The translations under genes and the position numbers were made by a program. A DNA stretch of 64,000 nt from Mesorhizobium sp. M4B.F.Ca.ET.058.02.1.1 (lineage in GTDB: Bacteria; Pseudomonadota; Alphaproteobacteria; Rhizobiales; Rhizobiaceae): assembly GCF_003952505.1 (NCBI RefSeq), contig NZ_CP034450.1, forward strand, positions 62,001 through 126,000. Reading direction: 5' to 3'. Position 1 is the stretch's first letter. Each line of letters begins with the position of its first letter. The notes below the pieces were generated by a model. That model saw only the letters and a list, made by a program, of their open reading frames with translations, was not told the DNA's origin and ran no database searches. Shown piece after piece: positions 1 through 11,046 of the stretch.

Positions 1-109
1 GTCCGACCGGTCTGCATTCGAGATCGTCGAAACCACACGTCGCGAGCGTGGTCGCAGCGCCGAAATGATTGCCGTGAGTGCGCCGCTCTACGCGCCCTGG
101 ATGATCTGA
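1..109 (+). CDS. lpxC: UDP-3-O-acyl-N-acetylglucosamine deacetylase LpxC, C-terminal end (partial)
   Basis: An open frame enters from the left edge (codons begin at base 2) and stops with TGA at 107-109. It encodes about 35 residues, starting SDRSAFEIVE and ending YAPWMI. LpxC is the zinc-dependent deacetylase that commits to lipid A synthesis. The call rests mainly on position, because lpxC normally precedes bamD, recN and ligA in rhizobial genomes. The C-terminal tail fits but is too short to prove the family. Confidence 0.55.
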   Translation, partial: SDRSAFEIVETTRRERGRSAEMIAVSAPLYAPWMI

Positions 110-128
110 TTCTTAACGATTTTCCGGC

Positions 129-215
129 TTTGTGGCGGCCGACCCGGTGTTGCATGGATGCATCACCAGCAGGTGAAATCGTACCATTGCGGCGGCAGTG
201 CCAAACCGCCACAAA
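129..215. repeat. long-range inverted repeat in the lpxC-bamD gap
   Basis: TTTGTGGCGG at 129-138 is matched perfectly by CCGCCACAAA at 206-215, with 67 bases between. It lies in the leader upstream of bamD and could fold as the base of a long hairpin in the mRNA. Function is unknown; a chance match of this length in GC-rich DNA is possible. Confidence 0.35.
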
Positions 216-326
216 AATGTGCGATTGGCCGGAGATAGCGTTGCCGGGCAAGGCGGTTATGGTCTATGGCTGCTGCCCCAGAGCGAAATGACGACTGAAA
301 TGACGCCGAAAGGGCGGAATCCAATC

Positions 327-1196
327 ATGTTCTTCAAGCGAGTTGGTCAATCGAAAGCGCCGCGCCGGGCTGTTTTCCTGGCGCTTTCGGTGGTTGTTCC
401 ATCGCTCGTCCTGTCTGCCTGCATGTCCTCCGAGAAGGACGTCGACCTGTCGACCTATGTCGATCAGACCGAGCCGGCGGACGTCCTCTACAATCAGGGC
501 CTCGCCAATCTGAATGCCGGCCGCCTGGACGAGGCGAGCAAGAAGTTCGACGCGGTCGACCGCCAGCACCCGTATTCGGAATTCGCCCGCAAATCGATGG
601 TGATGGGCGCTTTCGCCGACTATCGCGCCGGCCACTACGACGAGGCGATCGGCTCGGCCAAGCGCTATCTGACCCTCTACCCGTCGACGGATGACGCCGC
701 CTACGCCCAGTATATCATCGGGCTGAGCTACTACCGTCAGATCAAGGACGTCACGCAGGACCAGAAGGAAGCTCGCCTCACCGTACAGACGATGCAGGAT
801 CTGGTGACGCGCTGGCCGACGTCAGAATATGTCGACGACGCCAAGGAGAAGATCCGCTTCGCCACCGACCAGCTTGCCGGCAAGGAGATGCAGATCGGCC
901 GCTACTATCTCGAGCGCCGCGAATACATCGCCGCCGTCAAGCGTTTCCGCACCGTTGTCGAAACCTATTCCAACACTCGCCATGTCGAGGAGGCGCTGGC
1001 GCGCCTGACCGAAACCTACTACGCCATGGGGCTGACCTCGGAAGCGCAGACCGCCGCGGCGGTGCTCGGCACCAACTATCCCGACAGCCAGTGGTACAAG
1101 GATTCCTACAAGCTCCTGCAGAGCAATGGGCTTGAGCCGCGCGAAAATGCCGGGTCGTGGATATCCAAGGCCGGGAAGCTGATCACCGGCGCCTGA
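327..1196 (+). CDS. bamD: outer membrane assembly lipoprotein BamD (ComL)
   Basis: BamD is the essential lipoprotein partner of BamA in the BAM complex, which inserts beta-barrel proteins into the outer membrane. The chosen ATG at 327 gives 289 residues: a basic start, a hydrophobic segment and the lipobox LSAC with Cys32 as the lipidated residue. An upstream in-frame ATG at 198 would put 43 non-signal residues before this and is rejected. The mature part is rich in TPR helices ([18 protein letters not shown] near residues 53-70 is the first). It lies between lpxC and recN, and recN starts 8 bases after the stop, so they are probably co-transcribed. Confidence 0.93.
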   Translation: MFFKRVGQSKAPRRAVFLALSVVVPSLVLSACMSSEKDVDLSTYVDQTEPADVLYNQGLANLNAGRLDEASKKFDAVDRQHPYSEFARKSMVMGAFADYRAGHYDEAIGSAKRYLTLYPSTDDAAYAQYIIGLSYYRQIKDVTQDQKEARLTVQTMQDLVTRWPTSEYVDDAKEKIRFATDQLAGKEMQIGRYYLERREYIAAVKRFRTVVETYSNTRHVEEALARLTETYYAMGLTSEAQTAAAVLGTNYPDSQWYKDSYKLLQSNGLEPRENAGSWISKAGKLITGA

Positions 1197-1204
1197 CATC
1201 CGCG

Positions 1205-2878
1205 ATGCTGTCCAGGCTGTCGATCCGCGATATCGTCCTGATCGAGAAGCTGGACATCGACTTCTTGCCCGGCCTCTCGGTACTCACCGGCGAGACCGGC
1301 GCCGGCAAATCAATCCTGCTCGATGCGCTGTCCCTGGCACTCGGCGCGCGCGGCGATGCAGCACTCGTGCGCCATGGCGCTGCCCAAGGCCAGGTCATTG
1401 CCGTGTTCGACGTGCCGCGCAACCATCCGGCCCGCGCGCTGCTTGCCGACAACGCCATCGAGGATGACGGCGACATCATCCTGCGCCGCGTGCAGACGGC
1501 CGACGGCCGCACGCGCGTTTTCGTCAACGATCAGCCGTCCAGTGTCACGCTGATGCGCGATATCGGCCATGTGCTGGTCGAGATCCATGGTCAGCACGAC
1601 GAGCGGGCGTTGGTCGATCCGGGCGCGCATCGCGAATTGCTGGACAGTTTCGGCGGCCATCTCGGCGCCGCGCGCGCGACGGGCGAAGCCTGGCGCTACT
1701 GGCGCGGCTGCGAGCAGGACCTTGCCAAGCATCGCGCCAAGGTCGAGGCCGCGGCGCGCGAAGCCGACTATCTGCGCGCCTCCGTCGCCGAACTGGCGAA
1801 GCTCGATCCGCAGCCGGGCGAGGAGAGCGAGCTTGCCGAACTGCGCGCCACGATGATGCGGGCGGAAAAGATCGCCTCGGAAATCCACGACGCGCAGGAC
1901 GTGCTTTCGGGACCGTCCTCGCCGCTGCCGCAGCTGGCCAGCCTGCTCAGGCGCCTGCAGCGCAAGGCGGGAGAGGCGCCGGGCCTGCTCGACGACGTGG
2001 TGAAGTCGCTCGACGAGGCGATGCTGTCGCTCGATGCGGCGCAGTCGGGCGTCGAGGCGGCGCTGCGCGCCACCGAATATGATCCGCAACGGCTGGAGAA
2101 GGCGGAAGAACGGCTGTTTTCGCTGCGCGCCGCCTCGCGCAAGCACAGCGTCGCGGTCGACGATCTAGCGCAGTTGCGTGACACGATGGCCGCCGACCTC
2201 GCCGATCTCGACGCCGGCGAGGACCGCCTGCACGGCCTGGAGAAGCAGGCGGCAGCGGCGCGCGAAGCCTACGACATCTCAGCCGCGCAACTGTCCTCGC
2301 TTCGCCATGCCGCCGCCGTCGGCCTGACCAGGGCGGTGATGGCCGAATTGCCGGCGCTCAAGCTCGAACGCGCTGAGTTCATCGTCGAGCTGGCGAGCGA
2401 TGCCTCGAGCCGGATGGAAGAAGGCATCGACCAGGTCGAGTTCTGGGTGCGCACCAATCCGGGCACCAGGCCCGGGCCGATGATGAAGGTCGCTTCCGGC
2501 GGCGAACTGTCGCGCTTCCTCCTGGCGCTGAAGGTGGCGCTGGCCGACCGCGGCTCGGCGCCGACGCTGGTCTTCGACGAAATCGACACCGGGGTCGGCG
2601 GCGCCGTGGCGGATGCCATCGGCCAGCGGCTGGCCAGGTTGTCGAAGCGCGTGCAGGTGCTGTCCGTCACCCACGCGCCGCAAGTGGCGGCGCGCGCGGC
2701 GACGCATTTCCTGATCTCCAAATCCGGCGGCACCGACAAGGTCGCCACCGGCGTTGCCGAGATGGACCGGCCGGCGCGCCAGGAGGAGATTGCGCGCATG
2801 CTGGCCGGCGCCACCATCACCGACGAGGCGCGCGCGGCGGCGGAGCGTCTGCTGCGCGAGAACACGGCGGCAGCCTAG
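1205..2878 (+). CDS. recN: DNA repair ATPase RecN
   Basis: RecN is an SMC-like ATPase that acts early at double-strand breaks. The 557-residue product has the Walker A motif GETGAGKS at residues 29-36, a long central coiled-coil region (about 160-370), an ABC signature SGGE at 431-434 and a Walker B ending in Asp458-Glu459. The length is normal for the family. The ATG at 1205 starts right at the conserved LSRLSIRDIVLIE segment, so an in-frame ATG at 1157 inside bamD is unlikely. No clear LexA box is seen in the short gap. A dispersed repeat begins right after the stop. Confidence 0.95.
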   Translation: MLSRLSIRDIVLIEKLDIDFLPGLSVLTGETGAGKSILLDALSLALGARGDAALVRHGAAQGQVIAVFDVPRNHPARALLADNAIEDDGDIILRRVQTADGRTRVFVNDQPSSVTLMRDIGHVLVEIHGQHDERALVDPGAHRELLDSFGGHLGAARATGEAWRYWRGCEQDLAKHRAKVEAAAREADYLRASVAELAKLDPQPGEESELAELRATMMRAEKIASEIHDAQDVLSGPSSPLPQLASLLRRLQRKAGEAPGLLDDVVKSLDEAMLSLDAAQSGVEAALRATEYDPQRLEKAEERLFSLRAASRKHSVAVDDLAQLRDTMAADLADLDAGEDRLHGLEKQAAAAREAYDISAAQLSSLRHAAAVGLTRAVMAELPALKLERAEFIVELASDASSRMEEGIDQVEFWVRTNPGTRPGPMMKVASGGELSRFLLALKVALADRGSAPTLVFDEIDTGVGGAVADAIGQRLARLSKRVQVLSVTHAPQVAARAATHFLISKSGGTDKVATGVAEMDRPARQEEIARMLAGATITDEARAAAERLLRENTAAA

Positions 2879-3016
2879 GCTGCGTTGATATTCAGGTGAG
2901 GCCGGCCTGCGAACGGCGGCTTCCTGCGCTTCCGGTGCTCGCGTACCCAAAAGTACGCTCCGCTCCGGTTCTCGGAAGCCACCCTTCTCGACTCGGCCTG
3001 ACCTGAATCTCAACAC
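2879..3016. repeat. dispersed palindromic repeat, family A, full copy 1
   Basis: This roughly 135-base element starts directly after the recN stop. Its ends are imperfect inverted repeats: GTTGATATTCAGGT at 2884-2897 and ACCTGAATCTCAAC at 3001-3014. A second internal hairpin surrounds CCAAAA near 2946, between GCTCGCGTAC and GTACGCTCCGC. A near-identical copy follows thyA (55427-55565) and a truncated copy follows gcd (38049-38086), all in the same orientation. The element could act as a 3' untranslated hairpin or terminator. No protein is assigned here. Confidence 0.85.
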
Positions 3017-3125
3017 ATCCTGGGTGCTTGATTCTCCGTGCTTGGAATCTGAGTCAGGATATGGCTGCATCCTGCTGTTCAGGAATGATTTATTCGCAAG
3101 CCGACTCCCGGTCGGCGAATCCTGA

Positions 3126-5368
<2,243 letters not shown>

Positions 5369-5369
<1 letters not shown>

Positions 5370-6055
5370 TGGCCGGCGCGTTCAAGGGGTTTGGCCAAAA
5401 GGCCATTCCGTTCCTCAAGGCGCTCGACTTCCACCAGAACCGGGAATGGTTCCAGGAGAACCGCGACCTCTATGAGAGCGAACTGCACGAGCCGTTCTGC
5501 GATCTTGTCGAGACGCTGACCGAGCGTTTCGCCGCGGCTGGGCTCGGACTGCGCGGCGACCGCAAGAAGTCGCTGTTCCGCATCAATCGCGACGTGCGCT
5601 TCTCCAAGGACAAGCGGCCCTACAACCGGCATCTGTCGGCGATCCTGTCGCCTGATGGCACCAAGATGGAGCAGGGCGTTTTCTACGTGCATATCGGGCT
5701 CGAGCGGTGCTTCTCCGGCGTCGCCTGGTGGCAGCCCAGTCCAGAACTGCTGCTCGCCATGCGCAACGCCATCGCGGCAAGGCCGGAGAAGTATCGCGCG
5801 CTGGTGGCGGCGTTGAAGAAAAACGGTCTCGAATTCGAGACCGAGGACCGCATGAAGCGCACGCCGCGCGGCTTTGAGCATGTCACCGACAGCGACCTGG
5901 CCGAAGCCATCCGCAACCGGCACTTTTACGTCCAGCATGCAATCGATCCGGCCGGAATCCACTCGCCGGCGCTGGTCGACGAGCTCGTCGATTTCACCTT
6001 GCGCGCCAAGCCGCTGCTCGACTGGGGCAGGGCGATCCAGGGCAAGGCGCAATAG
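5369..6055 (+). CDS. DUF2461 / TIGR02453 family protein
   Basis: The 228-residue protein starts FKGFGQKAIPFLKALDFHQN and contains the conserved NREWF segment and SLFRINRDVRFSKDKRPYN block that define the DUF2461 family. The family is widespread and has no established biochemical role. The ATG overlaps the ligA stop (TGATG), which implies translational coupling. No signal peptide or membrane segment is visible, so it is probably cytoplasmic. Confidence 0.9.
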
Positions 6056-6171
6056 CGCGGAGCCTTGCTCGCGTGCACCGGTGATCATTTCCGCTGATTG
6101 TTCGGCTCAAGCGAATTGGTGTGACAAGGAGGGCGACGCTCCCTACATCAGGCCGTCAAAGGGAGCGATCC

Positions 6172-6900
6172 ATGTCGGCGGAAGCGATTTCCGAAAGCAG
6201 TGCGAAGAGCGATTTCTGGGACGGCGTTCGGCTCTCGATGCCGGTCGTGGTCGCTTCGGCGCCATTCGCGCTGCTGTTCGGGGCAATTGCCGTCGACAAT
6301 GGTTTCTCGGTCCTTGAGGCCTTCCTGATGAGCGCGCTGATCTTCGGCGGCGCCAGCCAGATGGTCGGTATCGAACTGTTCGGCCAGCATGTCGCGCCGT
6401 GGCTGATCGTGCTGTCGATCTTCGCCGTGAATTTCCGCCACGTGCTCTATTCCGCCGGCCTCGGCCGGCGCATCGCGCACTGGCCGGTGGTGCAGCAGGC
6501 GCTCGGCTTCTTCATCATGACCGATCCGCAATACGCCGTGTCGGAGGCGAGGGCGCAATCCGGCGAGACCGTCGGCTTTGCCTGGTATCTCGGGCTCGGC
6601 CTGCCGGTCTATGTGTTCTGGGTGATCGAAAGCGCGCTTGGCGCGGTGTTCGGCAAGCTCATTCCCGACACGCACGCGCTGGGCATCGACTTCCTGCTGC
6701 CGATCTATTTCCTCGGCCTCGTCATGGGCTTCCGCAAGCGGCCGCTGTGGCTGCCTGTGGTCGTGGCGAGCGCCGTTGCCTCCACCATCGCCTCCAAGAC
6801 GGTAGGCTCGCCCTGGCACGTTTCCATCGGCGCCGTCGCCGGCGTGCTGCTCGCCGTCATACTGCCGCCGCATCACAGCGGCGTGGGGGAACGGCCATGA
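6172..6900 (+). CDS. azlC: AzlC-type branched-chain amino acid exporter, large subunit
   Basis: AzlC with AzlD forms an inner-membrane exporter; characterised members export branched-chain amino acids or analogues. The product has 242 residues, with the family block PFALLFGAIAVDNG near the start, FGGASQMVGIELFG, and several hydrophobic helices. The start at 6172 follows the ribosome site AAAGGGAG; an upstream GTG at 6121 is less likely. It overlaps azlD by four bases (ATGA), the normal arrangement for the pair. The substrate cannot be read from sequence. Confidence 0.9.
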   Translation: MSAEAISESSAKSDFWDGVRLSMPVVVASAPFALLFGAIAVDNGFSVLEAFLMSALIFGGASQMVGIELFGQHVAPWLIVLSIFAVNFRHVLYSAGLGRRIAHWPVVQQALGFFIMTDPQYAVSEARAQSGETVGFAWYLGLGLPVYVFWVIESALGAVFGKLIPDTHALGIDFLLPIYFLGLVMGFRKRPLWLPVVVASAVASTIASKTVGSPWHVSIGAVAGVLLAVILPPHHSGVGERP

Positions 6901-7193
6901 GCACCACTTTCTGGATCATCATCGCCGGTGCTGTCGCCACCTATCTCACCCGCGTCGGCGGCCACCTGGTCATCTCGCGCTTCGACAACGTCCATCCGCG
7001 CGTCGAGGCCGGGCTGAACGCCGTGCCGGCGGCGGTGCTGACCACGCTGGTCGCGCCGGCGGCGCTTGGCGCCGGTCCCGCCGAATGGGCAGCGCTGATC
7101 GTCGCCGCGGCCGTGTCGCTGCGCGGCGGGTTGATGTCGATGTTTTTGGCCGGTGCCGCTGTGCTGATACTGGCCAGGCAGTTCGCAGGGTAA
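6897..7193 (+). CDS. azlD: AzlD-type branched-chain amino acid exporter, small subunit
   Basis: The 98-residue protein is almost entirely hydrophobic with three to four membrane segments (FWIIIAGAVATYLTRVGG at the N terminus), matching the AzlD small subunit. Start and azlC stop overlap as ATGA, which supports coupled translation and complex formation. A palindromic repeat element fills the gap between this gene and the convergent aminopeptidase gene. Confidence 0.9.
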   Translation: MSTTFWIIIAGAVATYLTRVGGHLVISRFDNVHPRVEAGLNAVPAAVLTTLVAPAALGAGPAEWAALIVAAAVSLRGGLMSMFLAGAAVLILARQFAG

Positions 7194-7249
7194 GTTTCTG
7201 GTCCGAACTGACTGCCGGTTCAATTTCGTGCTTCTTTGGTGCGCGTCGG

Positions 7250-7427
7250 TGCCGCCCCTCATAGCCCTGCCGGGCATTTCTCCCCGCATAGTAACGGGGA
7301 GAAAGACGCCCTCATCGACAGTTTCGCCAATCGCTGACGTTGCAAGATAGCGCCGACGTCACGGTCAGCCCCTTCTCCCCGTCCCTATACGGGGAGAAGG
7401 TGCCGGCAGGCGGATGAGGGGCGCTGA
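7250..7427. repeat. large imperfect palindrome, repeat family C, between convergent genes
   Basis: The left arm (about 7250-7303) and right arm (about 7372-7427) are imperfect inverted copies of each other, starting GCCCCTCAT and ending ATGAGGGGC. Each arm also contains its own hairpin: TCTCCCCG with CGGGGAGA in the left arm, and CCTTCTCCCCGT with ACGGGGAGAAGG in the right arm. It lies between the convergent azlD and aminopeptidase genes and could terminate both. The nested layout suggests a mobile or formerly mobile palindromic element. Confidence 0.8.
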
Positions 7428-7445
7428 CCTTCCAAGTTGTTGGAT

Positions 7446-9290
7446 TCAGATCTTGGCGTCGTGTGGCAGCGGCGCGGTCGCCTTCTCCAGCCAGGCCAGC
7501 GTCTCGCCGTCCAGCATAGGGCCGATCTCGGCCAGCACCCGCGCGTGATAGGTGTCGAGCCAATGCAGTTCGTCGCGTGTCAGCAGATCGGTGCGAACTA
7601 GGCGCTTGTCGATCGGCGCCAGCGTCAGCGTCTCGAAGCCATGCATGGCGATGTCGCCGCCTTCTACCTGCTCGGAGGCCGTGACCAGCACAAGGTTCTC
7701 GATGCGGATGCCGTAGGCGCCTTCCTTGTAGTAGCCGGGCTCGTTGGACAGCATCATGCCGGCGAGCAGCTTCTCGGTGCCGGTGCGGGCGATGCGCTGC
7801 GGGCCTTCATGGACTGCAAGGTAGGAGCCGACGCCATGGCCGGTGCCGTGGGCGAAGTCGCAACCATGCCTCCATAGCGCCAGGCGCGCCACGGCGTCGA
7901 TTTCCGAGCCGCGCGTGCCGGCCGGAAAGCGCAGCATGGAAATGCCGATCATGCCCTTCAGCACCAGGGTGAAGCGCTCGCGCATCTCCTGCGTCGGCTC
8001 ACCGATCGGTACGGTGCGGGTGATGTCGGTAGTGCCGTCCTGATACTGGCCGCCGGAATCGAGCAGGAACAACTCGCCATCGGCAAGCTTGCGGCTAGTG
8101 GCGCGGGAAACACGGTAGTGCATGATGGCGCCGTTAGGGCCGGCGCCGGAAATAGTGTCGAAGGAGACGTCGCGCAGCGGCATCTGGGTCTCCTCGCCGG
8201 TCTGCCGGCGCACCTCCTCGAGCCTGGTGACCACGGCGATCTCGTCGAGCGAGCCCGGCTTTTGCCGGTCGAGCCAGCAAAGCAGCTTGGCCACCGCCGC
8301 GCCGTCGCGACGGTGCGCGGCGCGGCTGCCGTTGATCTCGGCCTGGTTCTTGGTGGCGCGCGGAATGCGGGCTGGATCGGGCGCGGAGACCACCGTACCG
8401 CCGTTGCCCTCGACCAAAATCCTCAGCTTCTCAGCCGCCAAAACGGGGTCGAGCGCAATCCTGGCGCCGCCCTTGGCCAGCGCGACAACGGCCGCCTCGA
8501 ACTCGCCTGGCTCGTGCGGATCGGCAAGCTGGGTGAGATAGGCGGCAACCATGCGCGGGAATTTGCGCTGGTCCATGAAGAGCTGGTGCTTGCCGTCGGC
8601 GGCAAGGATCGCGAAACCAAGCGCCAGCGGCGTGTGCGGCACGTCGCCGCCGCGGATGTTGAAGACCCAGGCTATCGACGACGGGTCGGTGAGCACGGCA
8701 TGCGTCGCGCCGTCCTTGTCGATCGCCGCCCCCAGCCGCGCCAGCTTGTCCTTGGCCAGTTCGCCGGCGAAGCCGATCGGATGAACTTCGACGGGCGCTA
8801 CAGGCGGCTCGGGCTGATCCTTCCAGATGATGTCGATCGGGTTCTTGTCGAGCGGCACCAGCGTCGCGCCGGACTGCTCGGCCGAGGCCCTCAGCGCCTT
8901 GACCTCGCTCAGCGTGTGCAGCCATGGGTCGAAGCCCAAGCGTGCACCCTTGCCGAGATTGTCCTTGATCCAGGCGGCAGGCGGGTTGTCGATGAGGCTC
9001 TCGATGGCGAAGATGTCGAGATCGACTTCGCTGCGCACCTGCAGCGTGTAGCGCCCGTCGACGAAGACGAAGGCGCGGTCGCTAAGGACGATGGCGACAC
9101 CGGCCGAGCCGCTGAAGCCGGTCAGCCATTTCAGCCGCGCCGAGCGGTCGGCGACATACTCGCCCTGGTGCTCGTCCGCGCGGGGAACAATGAAACCATC
9201 GAGCTTGTTCTCAGCCAACCATTGCCGCAGCAGCGCCACGCGCGGCTTGCCGACAGACGGATCGCCCGCCGAATCGAAGGTCTGGAACAT
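7446..9290 (-). CDS. Xaa-Pro aminopeptidase (aminopeptidase P, M24 family)
   Basis: It removes an N-terminal residue preceding proline. The product is 614 residues, the long form with two creatinase-like N-terminal domains before the pita-bread catalytic domain. Metal-binding motifs are visible: LLDSGGQYQDGTTDITRT (two aspartates, about residues 408-425), HGTGHGVGSY and the glutamates in NEPGYY and GIRIEN. The start at 9290 (MFQTFDS) follows GGCCCATC and a weak ribosome site. It is the last gene of a leftward group with prmA and the SCO gene. Confidence 0.92.
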   Translation of the reverse strand: MFQTFDSAGDPSVGKPRVALLRQWLAENKLDGFIVPRADEHQGEYVADRSARLKWLTGFSGSAGVAIVLSDRAFVFVDGRYTLQVRSEVDLDIFAIESLIDNPPAAWIKDNLGKGARLGFDPWLHTLSEVKALRASAEQSGATLVPLDKNPIDIIWKDQPEPPVAPVEVHPIGFAGELAKDKLARLGAAIDKDGATHAVLTDPSSIAWVFNIRGGDVPHTPLALGFAILAADGKHQLFMDQRKFPRMVAAYLTQLADPHEPGEFEAAVVALAKGGARIALDPVLAAEKLRILVEGNGGTVVSAPDPARIPRATKNQAEINGSRAAHRRDGAAVAKLLCWLDRQKPGSLDEIAVVTRLEEVRRQTGEETQMPLRDVSFDTISGAGPNGAIMHYRVSRATSRKLADGELFLLDSGGQYQDGTTDITRTVPIGEPTQEMRERFTLVLKGMIGISMLRFPAGTRGSEIDAVARLALWRHGCDFAHGTGHGVGSYLAVHEGPQRIARTGTEKLLAGMMLSNEPGYYKEGAYGIRIENLVLVTASEQVEGGDIAMHGFETLTLAPIDKRLVRTDLLTRDELHWLDTYHARVLAEIGPMLDGETLAWLEKATAPLPHDAKI

Positions 9291-9374
9291 GATGGGCCTC
9301 CTCTGTTCGGCGCGACCGTAGCGCATGGCCCCGAAAACCGGAATCGATTTCCGGAAGGTCGGATTGGTCCAATT

Positions 9375-10247
9375 TCAGCGCTTGAGATGGATCGTCACCC
9401 AGCCCTCGCGGTGCAGGGTGCGAACGTGGCGGAAGCTCTGGCCGACATAGGCCGAGACCACGGCGTCTCGCTGGCGATCGAGAATGCCGGACAGCACGAG
9501 CGAGCCGCCGAGCCTGATGTGCTTCGCCATTTCCGGCGCCAGCCGCATCAGCGGCCGCGCCAATATGTTGGCGACGATCAGATCGAACGGCGCGTGCCTG
9601 CTGAAGATCGGGTGGTGGAAGCCCGGCGCGGTCACGGTTTCGACCAGCGCCTTGACGTGGTTGAGGCGGGCATTGGCGGCGGCGACCTTGACCGCGACCG
9701 GGTCGATGTCGGTCGCCAGCACCGGGATATGCGCCAGCCTCGCCAGCGCGATCGCCAGCACGGCGCTGCCGGTGCCGAGGTCGAGGGCGTTGCGCGGCCG
9801 CTCGCGCCGCACGACCTTCGCCAGCATTTCAAGGCAGCCGGCGGTTGTGCCGTGATGGCCGGTGCCGAAGGCAAGCCCAGCCTCGATCTCGATGGCGAGA
9901 TCGCCGCTGTGGCGCTTGTCGCGGTCATGCGCGCCATGGACGAAAAAGCGGCCGGCGCGCACCGGCTTCAAGCCCTCCAGCGAGCGCGCTACCCAGTCGA
10001 TTTCGGGCAGCGTTTCGCGTTCGATCGGCTTCGTCAGCGCCAGGCTGGCAAGAATGTCCTTCACCCGCGCCTCGACCGCATCGACGTCGCCATCGGCATA
10101 GAGCGAGACTTCGTGGATGTCGCGATCCTCGTCGACCTCCAACACGGCAAGCGGCAGGCCCTCATCCTCGAAGGCCGCATCGAGCGCGGCGAAGATGCGA
10201 TCGGCCTCGATCTTGCCGGCGGTGAAATGGAGCCGCGTCTGCGCCAT
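9375..10247 (-). CDS. prmA: ribosomal protein L11 methyltransferase
   Basis: PrmA trimethylates ribosomal protein L11 with S-adenosylmethionine. The 290-residue product has the N-terminal L11-recognition region ([14 protein letters not shown]), the SAM motif [15 protein letters not shown] and the segment [14 protein letters not shown] that matches motif IV. The third glycine of the usual GTGSG motif is alanine here, a conservative change. It starts 9 bases after the SCO gene ends and lies 84 bases before the aminopeptidase start. Confidence 0.92.
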   Translation of the reverse strand: MAQTRLHFTAGKIEADRIFAALDAAFEDEGLPLAVLEVDEDRDIHEVSLYADGDVDAVEARVKDILASLALTKPIERETLPEIDWVARSLEGLKPVRAGRFFVHGAHDRDKRHSGDLAIEIEAGLAFGTGHHGTTAGCLEMLAKVVRRERPRNALDLGTGSAVLAIALARLAHIPVLATDIDPVAVKVAAANARLNHVKALVETVTAPGFHHPIFSRHAPFDLIVANILARPLMRLAPEMAKHIRLGGSLVLSGILDRQRDAVVSAYVGQSFRHVRTLHREGWVTIHLKR

Positions 10248-10256
10248 CGGATCGTG

Positions 10257-10835
10257 TCAGCCTTCGTTCGCCAGGCGCTTCAGCTTGGCAACGGCGGCGT
10301 CGGCGCTTTCGCCATAGGCGATGGTGCCGGAGAACTCGCCCTTGCCATTGAGCAAGAGCACAGAGGCGGTGTGGTCCATCGTGTAGTCGCCGTCGCCGGT
10401 GTCGACCTTCTTCCAGTATATGCCGAAGGCCTTGGCCATGGCATGGACCTTGTCGGGGTCGCCGCTGATGCCGACGATGCGGTCGGAGAAATTGCCGACA
10501 TAGGCTTTCACAACCTCGGGCGTGTCGCGCTCGGGGTCGACGGTGACAAAATAGGCATTGAGGTTCTTGCCCTCGTCGCCCAACGTCTTCAGCCAGCCGG
10601 TCATCTCGAAGAGCGTGGTCGGGCAAACCTCAGGGCAGTGCGTGAAGCCGAAGAAGACGACGCTCGGATGACCCCTGAATGCGGCCTCGGTGATCGGGGC
10701 GCCCTTCTGGTCGACCAGCGCGAAAGCCCCGCCGTAGGGCTCACCGCCATAGTGGCCGCGGTACCAGTCGAAGGTGAGCCAGCCGATGCCTGCCGCCATC
10801 AGGACGAGAATGCCGACCAGGATTGAGCGCATCAT
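10257..10835 (-). CDS. SCO1/SenC family copper chaperone or thiol oxidoreductase
   Basis: SCO proteins help assemble the CuA centre of cytochrome c oxidase or act as thiol-redox proteins. The 192-residue product has an N-terminal membrane anchor (residues 4-20), a thioredoxin-like fold, the copper-binding pair Cys67 and Cys71 (CPEVC) and the third ligand His155 (MDHTAS). All three ligands are present, so it should bind copper. No oxidase subunit gene is in view. A 14-base perfect palindrome lies just upstream of its start. Confidence 0.93.
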   Translation of the reverse strand: MMRSILVGILVLMAAGIGWLTFDWYRGHYGGEPYGGAFALVDQKGAPITEAAFRGHPSVVFFGFTHCPEVCPTTLFEMTGWLKTLGDEGKNLNAYFVTVDPERDTPEVVKAYVGNFSDRIVGISGDPDKVHAMAKAFGIYWKKVDTGDGDYTMDHTASVLLLNGKGEFSGTIAYGESADAAVAKLKRLANEG

Positions 10836-10858
10836 CAGGAAATGTCCGTCGTGATTTC

Positions 10859-10872
10859 ATTGGGCGCCCAAT
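10859..10872. promoter_or_regulatory. perfect 14-base palindrome upstream of the SCO gene
   Basis: ATTGGGCGCCCAAT reads the same on both strands and begins 23 bases upstream of the SCO start codon. Its place and symmetry suit a dimeric regulator. No specific regulator is recognised. Confidence 0.35.
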
Positions 10873-10989
10873 CAGGCGCCTTGTCCGAGCAAGTCTTAGC
10901 GGGTAGAGGCGGCCGAGGCAAAGATGCCGCGTTGCCGCAACCGGATCGATGCGGCAGTGGCCCTTGGCGGTATATTACCAATCCTTAAT

Positions 10990-11017
10990 TTGACCGGTTT
11001 TTCTCCCAATCTATCTT
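10990..11017 (+). promoter_or_regulatory. candidate sigma-70 promoter for the cytochrome b561 gene
   Basis: TTGACC at 10990-10995 and TATCTT at 11012-11017 are separated by 16 bases and lie 30 bases ahead of the ATG at 11047. The match to -35 TTGACA and -10 TATAAT is fair. This was read by eye only. Confidence 0.4.
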
Positions 11018-11046
11018 CGCGGTAGACATTTCAGCGATGGACCGAC

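Noticed and set aside
1157..1204. Earlier start for recN inside bamD
   Set aside because: The extra 16 residues are out of keeping with RecN N termini, which begin at the LSIRDIVLIE segment.
2930..3010. Hairpin near recN as a simple intrinsic terminator
   Set aside because: There is no U-tract and the sequence recurs after other genes, so it is listed as a dispersed repeat instead.
9331..9356. Short dyad CCGGAA-TCGAT-TTCCGG upstream of the aminopeptidase gene, with a similar ACGGAATCGATT word near 40715
   Set aside because: It may be a fragment of another rhizobial repeat, but two short matches are not enough to call an element.
8118..10826. A 902-codon plus-strand frame opposite the aminopeptidase, prmA and SCO genes
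   Set aside because: It spans three well-supported minus-strand genes and their gaps, and its product is rich in Arg, Gly and Asp with no family features.
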